A stretch of 64,000 bases of DNA, from NCBI GenBank assembly GCA_030068145.1, contig JAPJBO010000571.1, positions 85,055-149,054 of the forward strand. The letters run 5' to 3'. Below the pieces are notes generated by a model that saw nothing but the letters and a program-made list of their open reading frames with translations, did not search any database and was not told the DNA's origin. Below are positions 1-9,539 of the stretch, in pieces; the stretch's first letter is position 1; every line of letters begins with the position of its first letter. Both the position numbers and the translations under genes were made by a program. The stretch comes from Diplonema papillatum (taxonomy: Eukaryota; Euglenozoa; Diplonemea; Diplonemida; Diplonemidae).

Positions 1-274
1 GGGTTTCAGTTCTGGCCACTAAACCGATACAAATAAGAGCGAAAAGAAAATTGAAAACGCTAAAAGAAGAACGACTCGACGCTCAAACCTCTTCAGGCCC
101 AACTCTGTAGACCAGTCTGACAGTTGATGGCGTGGGAAGAGGAATCACTCTTCCGTGCGCCTTCTTCTCGGCAACGTCGGCCTGCGCTTCTTGCAGCGTC
201 TTTACTACACAACCCGCCTCTCAGGTTTTTGCACGGGAAAGAAAGACTCTCGAAGGCCGCAGCTGAAGGGGAAG

Positions 275-1813
275 ATGGTGGGGATCTACCACGACCGGCG
301 CCCGAGCCAGCTGCTCTTTGACGCGCGGCCCCATCAGGTGGTGGCTGGGCGGTACAGGGTCATGCACGAGTGCGGCACGGGCAACTTCGCACGCGTGTTC
401 AAAGCCGTCGACCTGCGGACCGGCGAAGCGGTGGCGTTGAAGGTGCTGAAGCGGCAGTACGCGCGCGACGCGCGGTCGGAGGCGGAGCTGCTGAAGGCGA
501 TCAACGCGAAGGACCCCGACAGGCGGCAGAAGCTGGCGCACATGCGCGGGTTCATGACCGTCGAGGACCACCCGTGCTTCATCTTCGACCTGCTCGGACC
601 GTCGCTGAAGTCGCGGAACCTGGCCAACCTGCCTGTGTCACGGCGTGACCTCGCACACTTCATCATCGACATCGCTGGCGCCCTTCGCTTCCTCCACTTC
701 GAGTGCCGCATTGTGCACACAGACCTCAAACCCGAGAACATCCTTCTCGACGCGCACGTCCCGTCGGGCCTCGGCAAGTCTTGGAGCCTCTGCGACTTCG
801 GCAACGCGTCCACCTTCGGCCCCAACCCGGACCGCGACTTGGTCTCGACCCGATTCTACAGGGCGCCAGAAGTCATCTTCGGGATGCCGTGGTCCTACGC
901 CGTGGACATGTGGTCGCTCGGCTGCATCGTCTTCGAGATTGCGAAGGGGGCGGTCCTGTTTTCGGGCACAAGCGACGAAGCGCACGCGGCGGAGCTGGAG
1001 AGGCACGTGGGGGCCATCCCCGGGTGGATGGCCGGGTTCGGCGGGGGGGCGAGGGCAAGGAAGTTGGGGGTCGGCGAAGGCCGCAGGAGGCCTGCCGGTG
1101 AAGGGATTCGCCCGACGACGCTCGAGGCGATGCGGGCCGACGATCCGACGATCGGCGACATGCTCTGCCGGATGCTGCAGTACGATGCGGCCCTCCGCAT
1201 CCGGGCCGACGAGCTGCTGCACCACCCGTTCGTCCTCAAAATCCAACCGGCGCCGCCGCCGCCGCTGCTGCAGTCGCTGCCGCCGAGCGGCTACACGTCG
1301 CTGGCCATCCGCACCCCCGGCGCGGTCGCCCTGTCCGAATCGTTCCGGCGGACCCCCTCCTGTACACAAGGTGGTGCACAAGGGACCACACAAGGGGCCA
1401 CACAAGGGGCCACACAAGGGGCCACACAAGGGACCACACAAGGGGCCACACAAGGGGACTGCACCCAACAAGGAGGGGGGGGGCACACGTTCGCTGCCCC
1501 CGTCTGTTTGGAAACGCCGGCCCGGCCGCTTCTCGATCGCGCGAGCAAAGTCAAAGCCGTGCTCTCCGATAGATACGACGGCAACGTCATCGCGTCGCAA
1601 GCCAACGGCAACAACAGCGCCGTGGCGAAGCGGTCGACGTCGGAGCCGGCGATGCTGCGGTACCGTGTCATCTCGACGACGCCGCTTCTTAGCCGGAAGG
1701 TGCCGGCAGACACACAGACAGGGCTCACCCTCAACAGCTGCATTGCCCATCACAACTACCAATACTCGCACTCGAGCCGCCCTGTCCCCCGCATCGTTAA
1801 ACGACCGTGCTGA
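275..1813 (+). CDS. LAMMER/CLK-like protein kinase
   Basis: Serine/threonine (probably dual-specificity) kinase of the CMGC group; CLK/LAMMER kinases typically phosphorylate SR splicing factors. The frame is open from an ATG at 155, numbered here as residue 1; I favour the ATG at 275 (residue 41) because the kinase domain begins just after it. Seen in order: glycine loop GTGNFARV (74-81), ATP-binding Lys in VALK (96), helix-C Glu (109), HTDLKPEN (188-195), which is typical of CLK/SRPK/PRP4, DFG (214-216), APE (237-239) and D-x-W (251-253). HAAELERHVGAIP (277-289) lines up with the LAMMER signature of CLKs but is diverged. No intron is needed. A low-complexity tail of TQGA repeats follows the domain at about residues 405-435. 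It is the best-supported intact host gene here. The exact substrate and subfamily are inferred. Confidence 0.85.
   Translation: MVGIYHDRRPSQLLFDARPHQVVAGRYRVMHECGTGNFARVFKAVDLRTGEAVALKVLKRQYARDARSEAELLKAINAKDPDRRQKLAHMRGFMTVEDHPCFIFDLLGPSLKSRNLANLPVSRRDLAHFIIDIAGALRFLHFECRIVHTDLKPENILLDAHVPSGLGKSWSLCDFGNASTFGPNPDRDLVSTRFYRAPEVIFGMPWSYAVDMWSLGCIVFEIAKGAVLFSGTSDEAHAAELERHVGAIPGWMAGFGGGARARKLGVGEGRRRPAGEGIRPTTLEAMRADDPTIGDMLCRMLQYDAALRIRADELLHHPFVLKIQPAPPPPLLQSLPPSGYTSLAIRTPGAVALSESFRRTPSCTQGGAQGTTQGATQGATQGATQGTTQGATQGDCTQQGGGGHTFAAPVCLETPARPLLDRASKVKAVLSDRYDGNVIASQANGNNSAVAKRSTSEPAMLRYRVISTTPLLSRKVPADTQTGLTLNSCIAHHNYQYSHSSRPVPRIVKRPC
1364..1458 (+). repeat. 12-bp coding minisatellite (TQGA repeats)
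   Basis: About eight near-identical 12-bp units (acacaaggggcc type) inside the kinase gene. The unit is a multiple of three, so it stays in frame and encodes Thr-Gln-Gly-Ala/Thr repeats in the C-terminal tail. It is a likely site of length polymorphism. Confidence 0.9.
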
Positions 1814-3081
1814 TCTCCCACCTCTTCGGGTTTGGGCAGCCGTCAGTCACGCAACGGCGTAACGGCGTACCCCCAACCGCTCCACCAGAGCCGACTCCTT
1901 TGCCGAGACTGATCCAAAACCAACCGGCCAGCCAGCGGTGAGCCAGTCTGCGCGACAACCCCCATGTCTGCAGCTGCAATCAAATGACGCCAGCCAGATT
2001 TACAGGGTTGCTCTCTCACGTGCATCAAAACACTGTGCGCTGTGGGTACGGTGCTCAACTGCTTCTTCCTGGCTTTCAGATGACTTTCAAATGTGCCGTA
2101 TTTTGATTTGCAAGTACCCCCAGCGGCCAGGCTTCGAGACTGGGGTCGTTGAATGCCCTTCGATATAAGTTCGTCCAGAGCTTCTCTCACTTCGTTACGA
2201 AGTTCTTGATCCCTCCCTCCCTCCCTCTCTCTCTCTCTCTCTCTCGGGAATGGTCAGCGCAGTAGCGATGTCCACTCCGCATACCCTACATGCACACCGT
2301 CGTACTATGCCAGAATCTTTCTACCCAAACGGCCCCCTCCCCCTTTTGGCATCGTCTCATACCGATTTTCGCCGTGTCTCAACAGAATGGATACGGACTT
2401 CGCTTCTCGACCGCAACCTGGACTCATGGCTCGGCAGCTGCACAACCACCACTATTGCCCGCATTCGAGCAACTACGCATGTCGACCCGTGGTACGTGTT
2501 GTAGACAGCCGCCGTGAGACTGCTTGCCCTTATCAGCTACTTGTTCGTCACAACCACCACCACACGCCCCCATTGGTATACGCTATTACCACGTACTACA
2601 CGTACACCACTGCACTTTCCTTCACAACCACCACCACCTGCATCCGAACAACTTTACAGAAGACATCAAACGCACACCCACATAGACACACACACCCATA
2701 CCCGTGCGAGCGAGTCTCGGAACAGGACTCGAAACTGTGACGCGGGTAGCGACTGCGGCCCGCCTGTGTAATGTCTTCTCTTACGATCCCCCCTCCGCCA
2801 CCCCTTAACTCGTTGCTGACTGCTTCCTTTACAGGATTTGCACCGCCAACGACACGCAACGAACTTGAACAAAGGGTTGCCACTCTCCCTCTTCCTCTCA
2901 TTTTCTTCTTGCCGCCCTGTTCTGCTTTGGAGCAGCGAGAAGAAAACTCTTTACCGTCCCCCTGGGCGCCCCCTCTCCAAAGGTAAAAAGCGGCAAACCC
3001 AACCCCAGCTGTTTTTTTTTTTTTGAGTGGGATAAACACGCAGTCTTTTTCCCTCCGAGGTTTTATTGTCGCAAACGAATC
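1814..3081. other. Intergenic, no gene recognised
   Basis: Several short open frames exist on both strands but none resembles a known family or shows convincing composition. The stretch holds a CT tract, a Thr/His-codon-like CA-rich segment around 2480-2710, and a run of T residues near 3010-3024 just before a retrotransposon fragment. It is probably the 3' flank of the kinase gene. Confidence 0.5.
2210..2245 (+). repeat. Pyrimidine tract (CCCT/CT)n
   Basis: Pure C/T run followed by gggaatgg. It could be a microsatellite or the pyrimidine tract of a cis- or trans-splice acceptor. No convincing gene follows, so no function is assigned. Confidence 0.7.
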
Positions 3082-3084
3082 CCC

Positions 3085-3405
3085 GTGTGCAGCCCTTTCC
3101 CGAAGAAGCCGCCGTTGAGAACGAAGGAGGAGATGAAGAGTGCACTGACCACGGCCTTGGATCGCAGCCGTGCGGCCAGCGGGGCAGACGGGGCGCTGAG
3201 AAACGCATCAGAAGTGGCGGATGCCTACCTGATTGGCCTGCACCGGAAGAGCCTCCCGCCAGGATCGACCGCCTACCGGGGCAGGGCTGGTGGATTCACC
3301 ACTCGGAAGGCGCACGAGTCCGCAAGGCAGGCGTGCACGACAAGGGGTGCGACGGATTGGTCCGTGAGACAGCGAGACAGAGTACTTGGGATACTACGCA
3401 CGTTC
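3085..3405 (+). pseudogene. Inverted fragment of the J retrotransposon ORF2 (EEP-RT linker)
   Basis: The translated segment (from PFPKKPPL to QRDRVLGILRT) matches the linker between endonuclease and RT of the intact ORF2 of J2, on the opposite strand at about 13590-13905, with scattered substitutions. It is the part that should follow directly where the J1 copy (6456-9221) breaks off, but it lies 3 kb away and inverted relative to J1. Homology ends abruptly on both sides. It looks like the detached, inverted continuation of J1, through twin priming or later rearrangement, and is non-functional. Confidence 0.85.
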
Positions 3406-3459
3406 GCTGCTCTATTTCTTTTTCGGGAAAAATGCAGGATCGGCACGGCGACTCCAAGA

Positions 3460-3776
3460 GGTACCTCTTGTATTCGATCCCCCCCCAGTAAGGTACCTCT
3501 TGTATTCAAAGTACCTCGTGTATTCGACCCCACCCAGTAAGGTACCTCTTGTATGCCAAATACCTCGTGTATTCGACCCCACTTAGTAAGGTACCTCTTG
3601 TATGCAAAATTCCTCGTGTATTCGACCCCACCCAGTAAGGTACCTCTTGTATGCAAAATACCTCGTGTACTCGACCCCACCCGGTAAGGTACCTCTTGTA
3701 TTCAAAGTACCTCGTGTATTCGACCCCCCCCAGTAAGGCACCTCTTGTATTCAAAATACCTCGTGTATTTGACCCC
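3460..3776. repeat. 49-bp tandem repeat
   Basis: Units beginning ggtacctcttgtat start at 3492, 3541, 3590, 3639, 3688 and 3737, exactly 49 bp apart, after one shortened unit at 3460. Each contains ...cctcgtgtattcgacccc...cagtaa. Element A is inserted at its right edge; a scrap of the same repeat follows A at 6301-6331. Confidence 0.95.
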
Positions 3777-3783
3777 CAGTGTA

Positions 3784-3957
3784 CACGGTGCACTAGTAAA
3801 AGTGAAAAAGGTGTTTTGACTAGTCATTTTACTAGTGAAAAAGCATGACTAGTGCACTAGTAAAAATGACTAGTGCACTAGTAAAAACACTAGTAAAAAT
3901 GACTAGTGCACTAGTAAAAATGACTAGTGCACTAGTCAAAATGACTAGTGTCCTAGT
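3784..3957. repeat. Left terminal array of element A
   Basis: Tandem units of the form CACTAGTAAAAATGACTAGTG (21 bp with variants). Each unit starts CACTAGT and ends ACTAGTG, so abutting units create the 14-bp palindrome ACTAGTGCACTAGT. Confidence 0.9.
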
Positions 3958-4305
3958 AGAAATCCACCTGTTCCGAACCGAAATCTGGGCTATTTTGTAG
4001 ATTTCAGAGGGTCCCAGGGCACAACTGTACCCTACCGTTGCGCTTACAACCGTGTTCGGAATAATGTTGGACCGGGAAAAAGTCGAAGTACTTTTCAAAA
4101 CCCCCAAAAGTCCAAAAAAGTTCCGGTTCAAATATTTTACAGTAGGGTTCACGCCCACAAGGAAGTTTAGAATCCAAGAATACGATAAGATATGATACAT
4201 GTGGTGTCTACAGTCAAGGGCGCGCCCAAGTCCGTTAACAGCGCCCTACAACTTGGAGGTCGCTACTTTAGCCAGACGCAGAAGGTGGCGAGTCGCTGAG
4301 CGTAG

Positions 4306-4551
4306 TCGGCACGGGCCATACGGAGCAAGGCCGGCGGCATGCCCGCGGAAGGACTCGACCTCGGCGAGCTCGCAGTGAAGCGAGCGTCGCTGAGTGAAGG
4401 CGACGTCCTGGCCGCCGAGTGGCGGTCACGCGCGTTTTTGACGGTGGATGCCGACGACAGCGGGCTGCTGGCGTTCAAGGAGTTGATCAAGTATAGCCGG
4501 TCCCGGACGTCGTGTTCCGGCACGTGGTCGGCGACGGGGGCAATCTCATGA
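4306..4551 (+). CDS. Short EF-hand-containing frame (possible captured gene fragment)
   Basis: Open frame with an ATG at 4339. The loop DADDSGLLAFKE fits the canonical 12-residue EF-hand (D1, D3, S5, G6, L8, E12) and is preceded by a helix-like segment and followed by ELIKYSRSR. Only one hand is present, so alone it is unlikely to be a working calcium sensor. It lies inside element A and may be a captured exon or chance. No start or splice signal is convincing. Confidence 0.4.
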   Translation, partial: SARAIRSKAGGMPAEGLDLGELAVKRASLSEGDVLAAEWRSRAFLTVDADDSGLLAFKELIKYSRSRTSCSGTWSATGAIS

Positions 4552-6152
4552 GTCGCCCCGCCATGCTCACCCGAGCTGCTTGTCTACGCGACCCAGGCTA
4601 CGCCCATAGTCATGATCGTGCAACCGCGAGTTTTAAGGACGAACAGAAACTAAAGGTAACCTGAACCAATTTGGACGCGTTTGCGGCCCGGAACTCGGGA
4701 AGCTTTGGAATGTTCGCACAATCTGCCGGTCCCATCATTGGTGTAACGGAAACATGAAACGCAAAAGCTGCTTCGGTCAGACTTCAAAATACCGCCAAAA
4801 AGTGAAACCCCCAGGGAAAAGTCCAAAACTTTCAGAACCTCCAAAAGCCCAAAACTTTAACTCTAAAAAGTCCAAAAAAATTCCGGTCCAAAGAAGTTCC
4901 GGTCCAATATTTTTCTGAATGCGGTTGACGAAAGCTGGGGGCCATGTCTGCCACGAGCGTCATTCAACAAAGCCAGTTCTGCAGGAATAAGTTACGATTA
5001 CTCGTCGGTTTGTGTTTTGCGGCTGAACATGCAGAACTGTGATCGCTTTTTTGGTGGGCTCTTCCCCCACAGGAATCGGGCTGAGTATTGAGTTCTAGAA
5101 AGTGCAAGTGCCATGAAGGCAAGCAGCACCACAGCCGAGGACGGGGAGTTTCTGGGAACTTGTTGCCTACTGGGAGCGTTATACAGCTTGCCTGCCTCAT
5201 GCTCTTCCGCACTTACTACTAGTAGCTCTCAATGCCCGATAGACAGTGCGTTGTGAATTCAAGCTAATCCGAGGCGGTGATTTTTATTGTCGTTGTGAAC
5301 AACCGAAGATGCGAAAGAAGCTGCTTTCACAAATAGTACACCGGCTACGCGATTGCGGTAGACCCGACGAGTAGAAACCAGAACCTGCTGGTGTCCCACC
5401 CGACGAAAGGTTTGAGCAGTTGATCGGTGGGCTCAATGGTCGTTAGCACGTCCCGAAACGACAAAGAAACGTGACTTCCAGGCATTCGAAATGCCTGGAC
5501 AAAGCACCACGACGTGTTGACTGGTACACAACGCGCGCACCACAGGCTACAAGACTGGTTTTCCGCGGCGGCGTGAAAGAGGAAGCACGCAATGGGAGAG
5601 TGCCTCCAACACTAGAAAGCGGAGCACATAGCAGTGAGCAACGACACTATTTGTGGAATGTGCGCAACACAAAGCCTTGCATGCAAACAGTTCACAGGCG
5701 GACAAAGCCAGCACCTGTTGCACATTCATGTTGGGAAGCTCGGCAAGAATCGTGGGTTTTAGGGAACCCACTACTGTAAATGCACTGTGTCCGGTGCGAT
5801 GCCAAGGCGATAGGAGCGCCATGAACGACAAGCCGAATCTACGGACCAGAGTTTGAATGTGGTCGGAAGCCCGCATTATTCCAGTGTCTGAAACCTGTCA
5901 CGACATGTCTCTGACCTCACCGTGCAGGGATAGCACTGTCGTTTGCACTATGTTTGCTTAGCCATACAAGCTCAGGGACTTTCCCAAGAAACCAACCAAA
6001 ACCCTCGCAACTCGGCCTGTCTCGCGAAAACTGGGGTTGCCCAGGTGGTTTGTGGTGTCTGGGCACCGGTGGTCACGGTAGTGCCGTGGAACCCCTCGAA
6101 AACTCTCAAAACACCCAGGACTTGGGTCCAGGTTAGGTGGATTTTGTCTAAA

Positions 6153-6298
6153 TCACTAGTCATTTTTACTAGTGCACTAGTCATTTTTACTAGTGCACTA
6201 GTCATTTTTACTAGTGGCACTAGTCATTTTACTAGTCAAAATTTTGACTAGTAAAACCACTAGTCAAAGTCAAAAAAGTCCTTGACTAGTGCACCGTG
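6153..6298. repeat. Right terminal array of element A
   Basis: Inverted counterpart of the left array: repeated actagtcatttttactagtg units, then diverged copies ending in gactagtgcaccgtg. Confidence 0.9.
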
Positions 6299-6300
6299 TA

Positions 6301-6455
6301 AGGTACCTCCGACCCCCCCCCCCCCCAGTAAGAGCGGTTCACGAAAGGACTGCATGCAAATCTTTTGGCAGCGAGTACATCTCGATACTGACGAACGGCT
6401 TTTTGAGTACGAAAGCTTCTGCTTCTGACGTGATCCTCCAGTTTTTTTCTAGACG
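6301..6455. other. Repeat remnant and breakpoint segment
   Basis: A scrap of the 49-bp repeat with a C homopolymer (6301-6331) is followed by about 120 bp of unrecognised sequence before homology to J begins. It marks the broken end of J1. Confidence 0.6.
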
Positions 6456-7910
6456 GCGGTGTGGATGCCGGGATGCTGAGCGTAGCAAACACTGGACAGT
6501 GCGTCGGGATGTCGTGTTCTCCTGCCTTGGCAGTTTCCACGGCCACCAGCGTCCGCGCTGCTGCGGCGTTCAGAAAACACATGTCTATGCGAGAGCCTGC
6601 TGCCCCTGCCCAGCAGGTGGGTGGAGGGGCATTTGAACCCTCCTGGGCGGCTGCTGCCGCATCTACCCATCCATTTTGGCAGGCAGCCGCCAGGGACATG
6701 CTTTCCCCTGCTGGTGTGTTAAAATCGCCCAAGACAGCTATCGGCACTTGCCCGAGTCCTGCAGCCATCTCGAACACTTCGGCAAGGAGCTTCTCCCGTT
6801 CCTGGACTACCGCTTGCTCCCTGCCAACAGGCGCGTACACCGATAGAACATGTAGCACCATTCGCGCATTGCCTGTTGCTACAACGGCATGTGCGACCCG
6901 TGTGCTTTTCGCCAACCGCTTCTCCAACTCCGTGGTAGGCTGTGCGACTTTGGCCACTAACCCGCGGGTGGTGACCGCTGTGCCGCCCGGCACCCGCTGT
7001 CCGATTCCGTTCGCGCCGACAACAATCGGTACGTCTTCTCCCCAGTGGCAGTCCCATCCGTACGCTCCTAGAAAGAGCTCACTCGTCCTCTTCGCTTCTG
7101 GGCCCGCCCTGGTTTCTTGTAGGGCAACAATGTCCGCCGGCAGGTTCGCCACCGTCCGACACCTCGCGCTTATGGACCCAATGTTCGCCGTCGCGAGCAC
7201 TATATCCTTACAGGACGCATCTCCATTGCGAACTGGGTGGCGAGGCGCTTGCTCCACGGCTGTTAGCCTGCTCAAGGGAATCTGAGACACCTCGGGGGCG
7301 GTTGTCGCCAGTTGCCGGAGGATGGTATGCGGCACGTTCAATGCGTCGTAATGTTGCGGCCGGTAGGTCAAGACTATTACGCGTGACGCATTTGGCGCCC
7401 GTCCCTCACACCTGAGGAGTGCCGGGTGCGTTGTTGAGAGCACCCACACTGTCGCTCTGAGCACCTCAGCAGCTGCTTGCAACGTGAGGTGGTCACCGTA
7501 TTGCCCGTCTCCGGCTACGGTGAAGAGGTATTCCGATAGCGTCACATCAGCGGGGATGAACGCTACCGGCGGGTTGTGACGAAGCTGCCAGGTGACCTTC
7601 TGCCGTAAGGAAGTAGCCGAAAGACTCAGCTTACTCCCACGGAGCAAAGCGGCAAACTGGCAATTGCCTTCTTTCTCAACTGGGACCCGTCTCGCACAAA
7701 TGGTCGCAGCCGCCTCGTCCAGCTGCGCGTCGCCGCTTGTTGGTTGATGAAAAAATGATGATGATGATGGCCTCGCACTCGCGACTTCTCCCTCTCGTCG
7801 GGTCTGGTTGTTTGTACCAGGGTTGGCGCACCGGGTAGCGCCAGTTGACGTGTTTGTATTGTTTGCCGTCAGTTCTTGCCCGGTGCGCCCAGCCCCCCTT
7901 TCTTCTCCAA
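6456..7910 (-). pseudogene. J1 ORF2, 5' part (OTU protease + EEP endonuclease), truncated
   Basis: Matches the J2 ORF2 residue for residue apart from a few substitutions: the OTU Asp-Gly-Asn-Cys-x-Phe motif, the C-terminal OTU region (GDHLTLQAAAE, RPQHYDAL), then an exonuclease-endonuclease-phosphatase domain with LQET and GDFNTP. The frame runs past the breakpoint into unrelated sequence and stops near 6286. No ATG lies upstream of the OTU motif in this frame. Truncation removes all polymerase motifs. Confidence 0.85.
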
Positions 7911-9182
7911 CGGGCTGAAACGATTGGCGGTTCCAATCATCTCAGTGAGCAGCTGCTGTTTGCCGCCGCCTTTTCCTCCTTTCCAGCCGACACCGGCCGC
8001 CTTGTCGCCTCGGTCAGCTGTTTGAGTTGCTCGTCCAGCTCCCTCGCGTCTGCCTCTTTCCTTGCCTTCTTCCCTTTTCTCGTGCTTGGGTTTTGTGCGG
8101 CGGCTTGACCTGGAAGTGGCTCCTGTGCGGCGCCTTCTAAAGGCTCGGGCGGCGAGACAGCCGGCTGTGAGGCTTCGACGGGCGGTGGTGGCTGTGAGGG
8201 GGCTGCTGGCTGTGAGGAAGGTTCTGGCTGTGAGGAAACTGCTGGCTGTGAGGAAGCCGCTAGCTGCGGGGGTACCGCCGGCTGTGGAAGTGCCATTAGT
8301 CTCACGAGCACGCAATTCAACGCGGGCGTTCATTTCTTCGGTCACGCCGGCCAGTTTCTGCTCGACATCCGCCATCCACAGCAGCTGGCGTGCGTACGTC
8401 GCTTCCTCGCGTTGCGTCGCGACTTGGGTCCGTGCGTCTGCCCAGCTCATCAAGCGCTTCTCGAACGCTAGCTCCCAGGTTACGCGGGCGTTAGCCCGCT
8501 CCTTCTCCCACACCTCACGCTGCCTCCTCTGCTGCTCCTCCCATGCAGTCCAGGCTGCCGTTGTCACGTCGCTGCGGATTTCGTTCCGCATCTCTACGTC
8601 GTTGGTGTCACGCGTTGCGGGCTGCAGCTCATCAAGTTGGGCCTGAAGGCGCTTCTGCTGCCTTTTCTTGGTCTCTCCATCGGCCTTGACCGCCTGTCTC
8701 CATTCGGCCTCTCCCCTCTTCTTCCCGAACTCTACCAAGAATTCCGTCTTGGTGTATCTGGGGCCCCTTGGCTGCTTGTTGTCCGGCAGCCGGCTCGGAG
8801 GCCCGGCCGCTGCCAGGCGTTCAATCTCCTCCTGGAGCTTGCGGACCCGCTCCTCCTTCTTCGCTTCCTGTTCAGCGAGAATTCGCTCTTCCACGTCAAC
8901 GATCTCGGCCTCTTCATCGCCGACCCGCACCTTCTTGGCAGGCGGGGGTGCCGTCGCTTCTACGTGCGCGGTGCCTCGCCTAACCCGCACACGCGCTCCG
9001 GACCACCCCAACTGCTCAATCAGGCGCTCATAAGCACCCGCCCTTCCCTTCAGCACCTCGAGCCGTATCGTGTACTCTCGGGTTTCGGGCAGGTGCACCA
9101 CCCGCACTCCTGCGAACCTTTCGTTGCCCGGGGCGTTCACCCCGGGTTCCAGGGGGACCGCGTGGAGGTTGTTCGCATCCAT
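7869..9182 (-). pseudogene. J1 ORF1 (coiled-coil protein, frameshifted)
   Basis: Starts with MDANNLHAV at 9182, about 40 bp inside the element. The N-terminal half is intact, with a charged, probably coiled-coil region rich in Glu/Lys/Arg (EERILAEQEAKKEERVRKL). Around 8305-8315 small indels relative to J2 shift the frame, so the Gln-Pro-Ala/Ser repeat region seen in J2 (QPAVPPQ, SSQPAVSSQ) is read out of frame here; a further indel near 7990 moves it again. The frame ends at TGA (7869), overlapping the start of ORF2. ORF1 proteins of LINEs usually bind RNA; no zinc knuckle or RRM is visible. Confidence 0.75.
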
Positions 9183-9219
9183 AATTTTAAAGTTTGTGTA
9201 GTGCGTTGTGGATTTCCCC

Positions 9220-9480
<261 letters not shown>

Positions 9481-9539
9481 GCGGACCCGTTTTAACGTGG
9501 TGCCTCCCTTTACGAAAGTACGACCACGCTCATTTATGG

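Larger units (their letters stand above)
3784..6298. mobile_element. Element A: TA-flanked DNA element with ACTAGT terminal arrays
   Basis: The ends are inverted: CACGGTGCACTAGT at 3784 and ACTAGTGCACCGTG ending at 6298, each flanked by TA (3782-3783, 6299-6300). Inside each end is an array of short units built on the palindrome ACTAGTGCACTAGT. The element lies in the 49-bp repeat, which continues after it. The left flank has two extra bases before TA relative to the repeat consensus, so the target duplication is not perfectly clean. No transposase is visible, so it is probably non-autonomous. Apart from an EF-hand-like frame the 2.2-kb interior shows nothing recognisable. Superfamily uncertain. 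Confidence 0.7.

Noticed and set aside
638-1771. Minus-strand 377-codon frame opposite the kinase
   Set aside because: Shadow of the GC-rich kinase gene; no domain or codon signal of its own.
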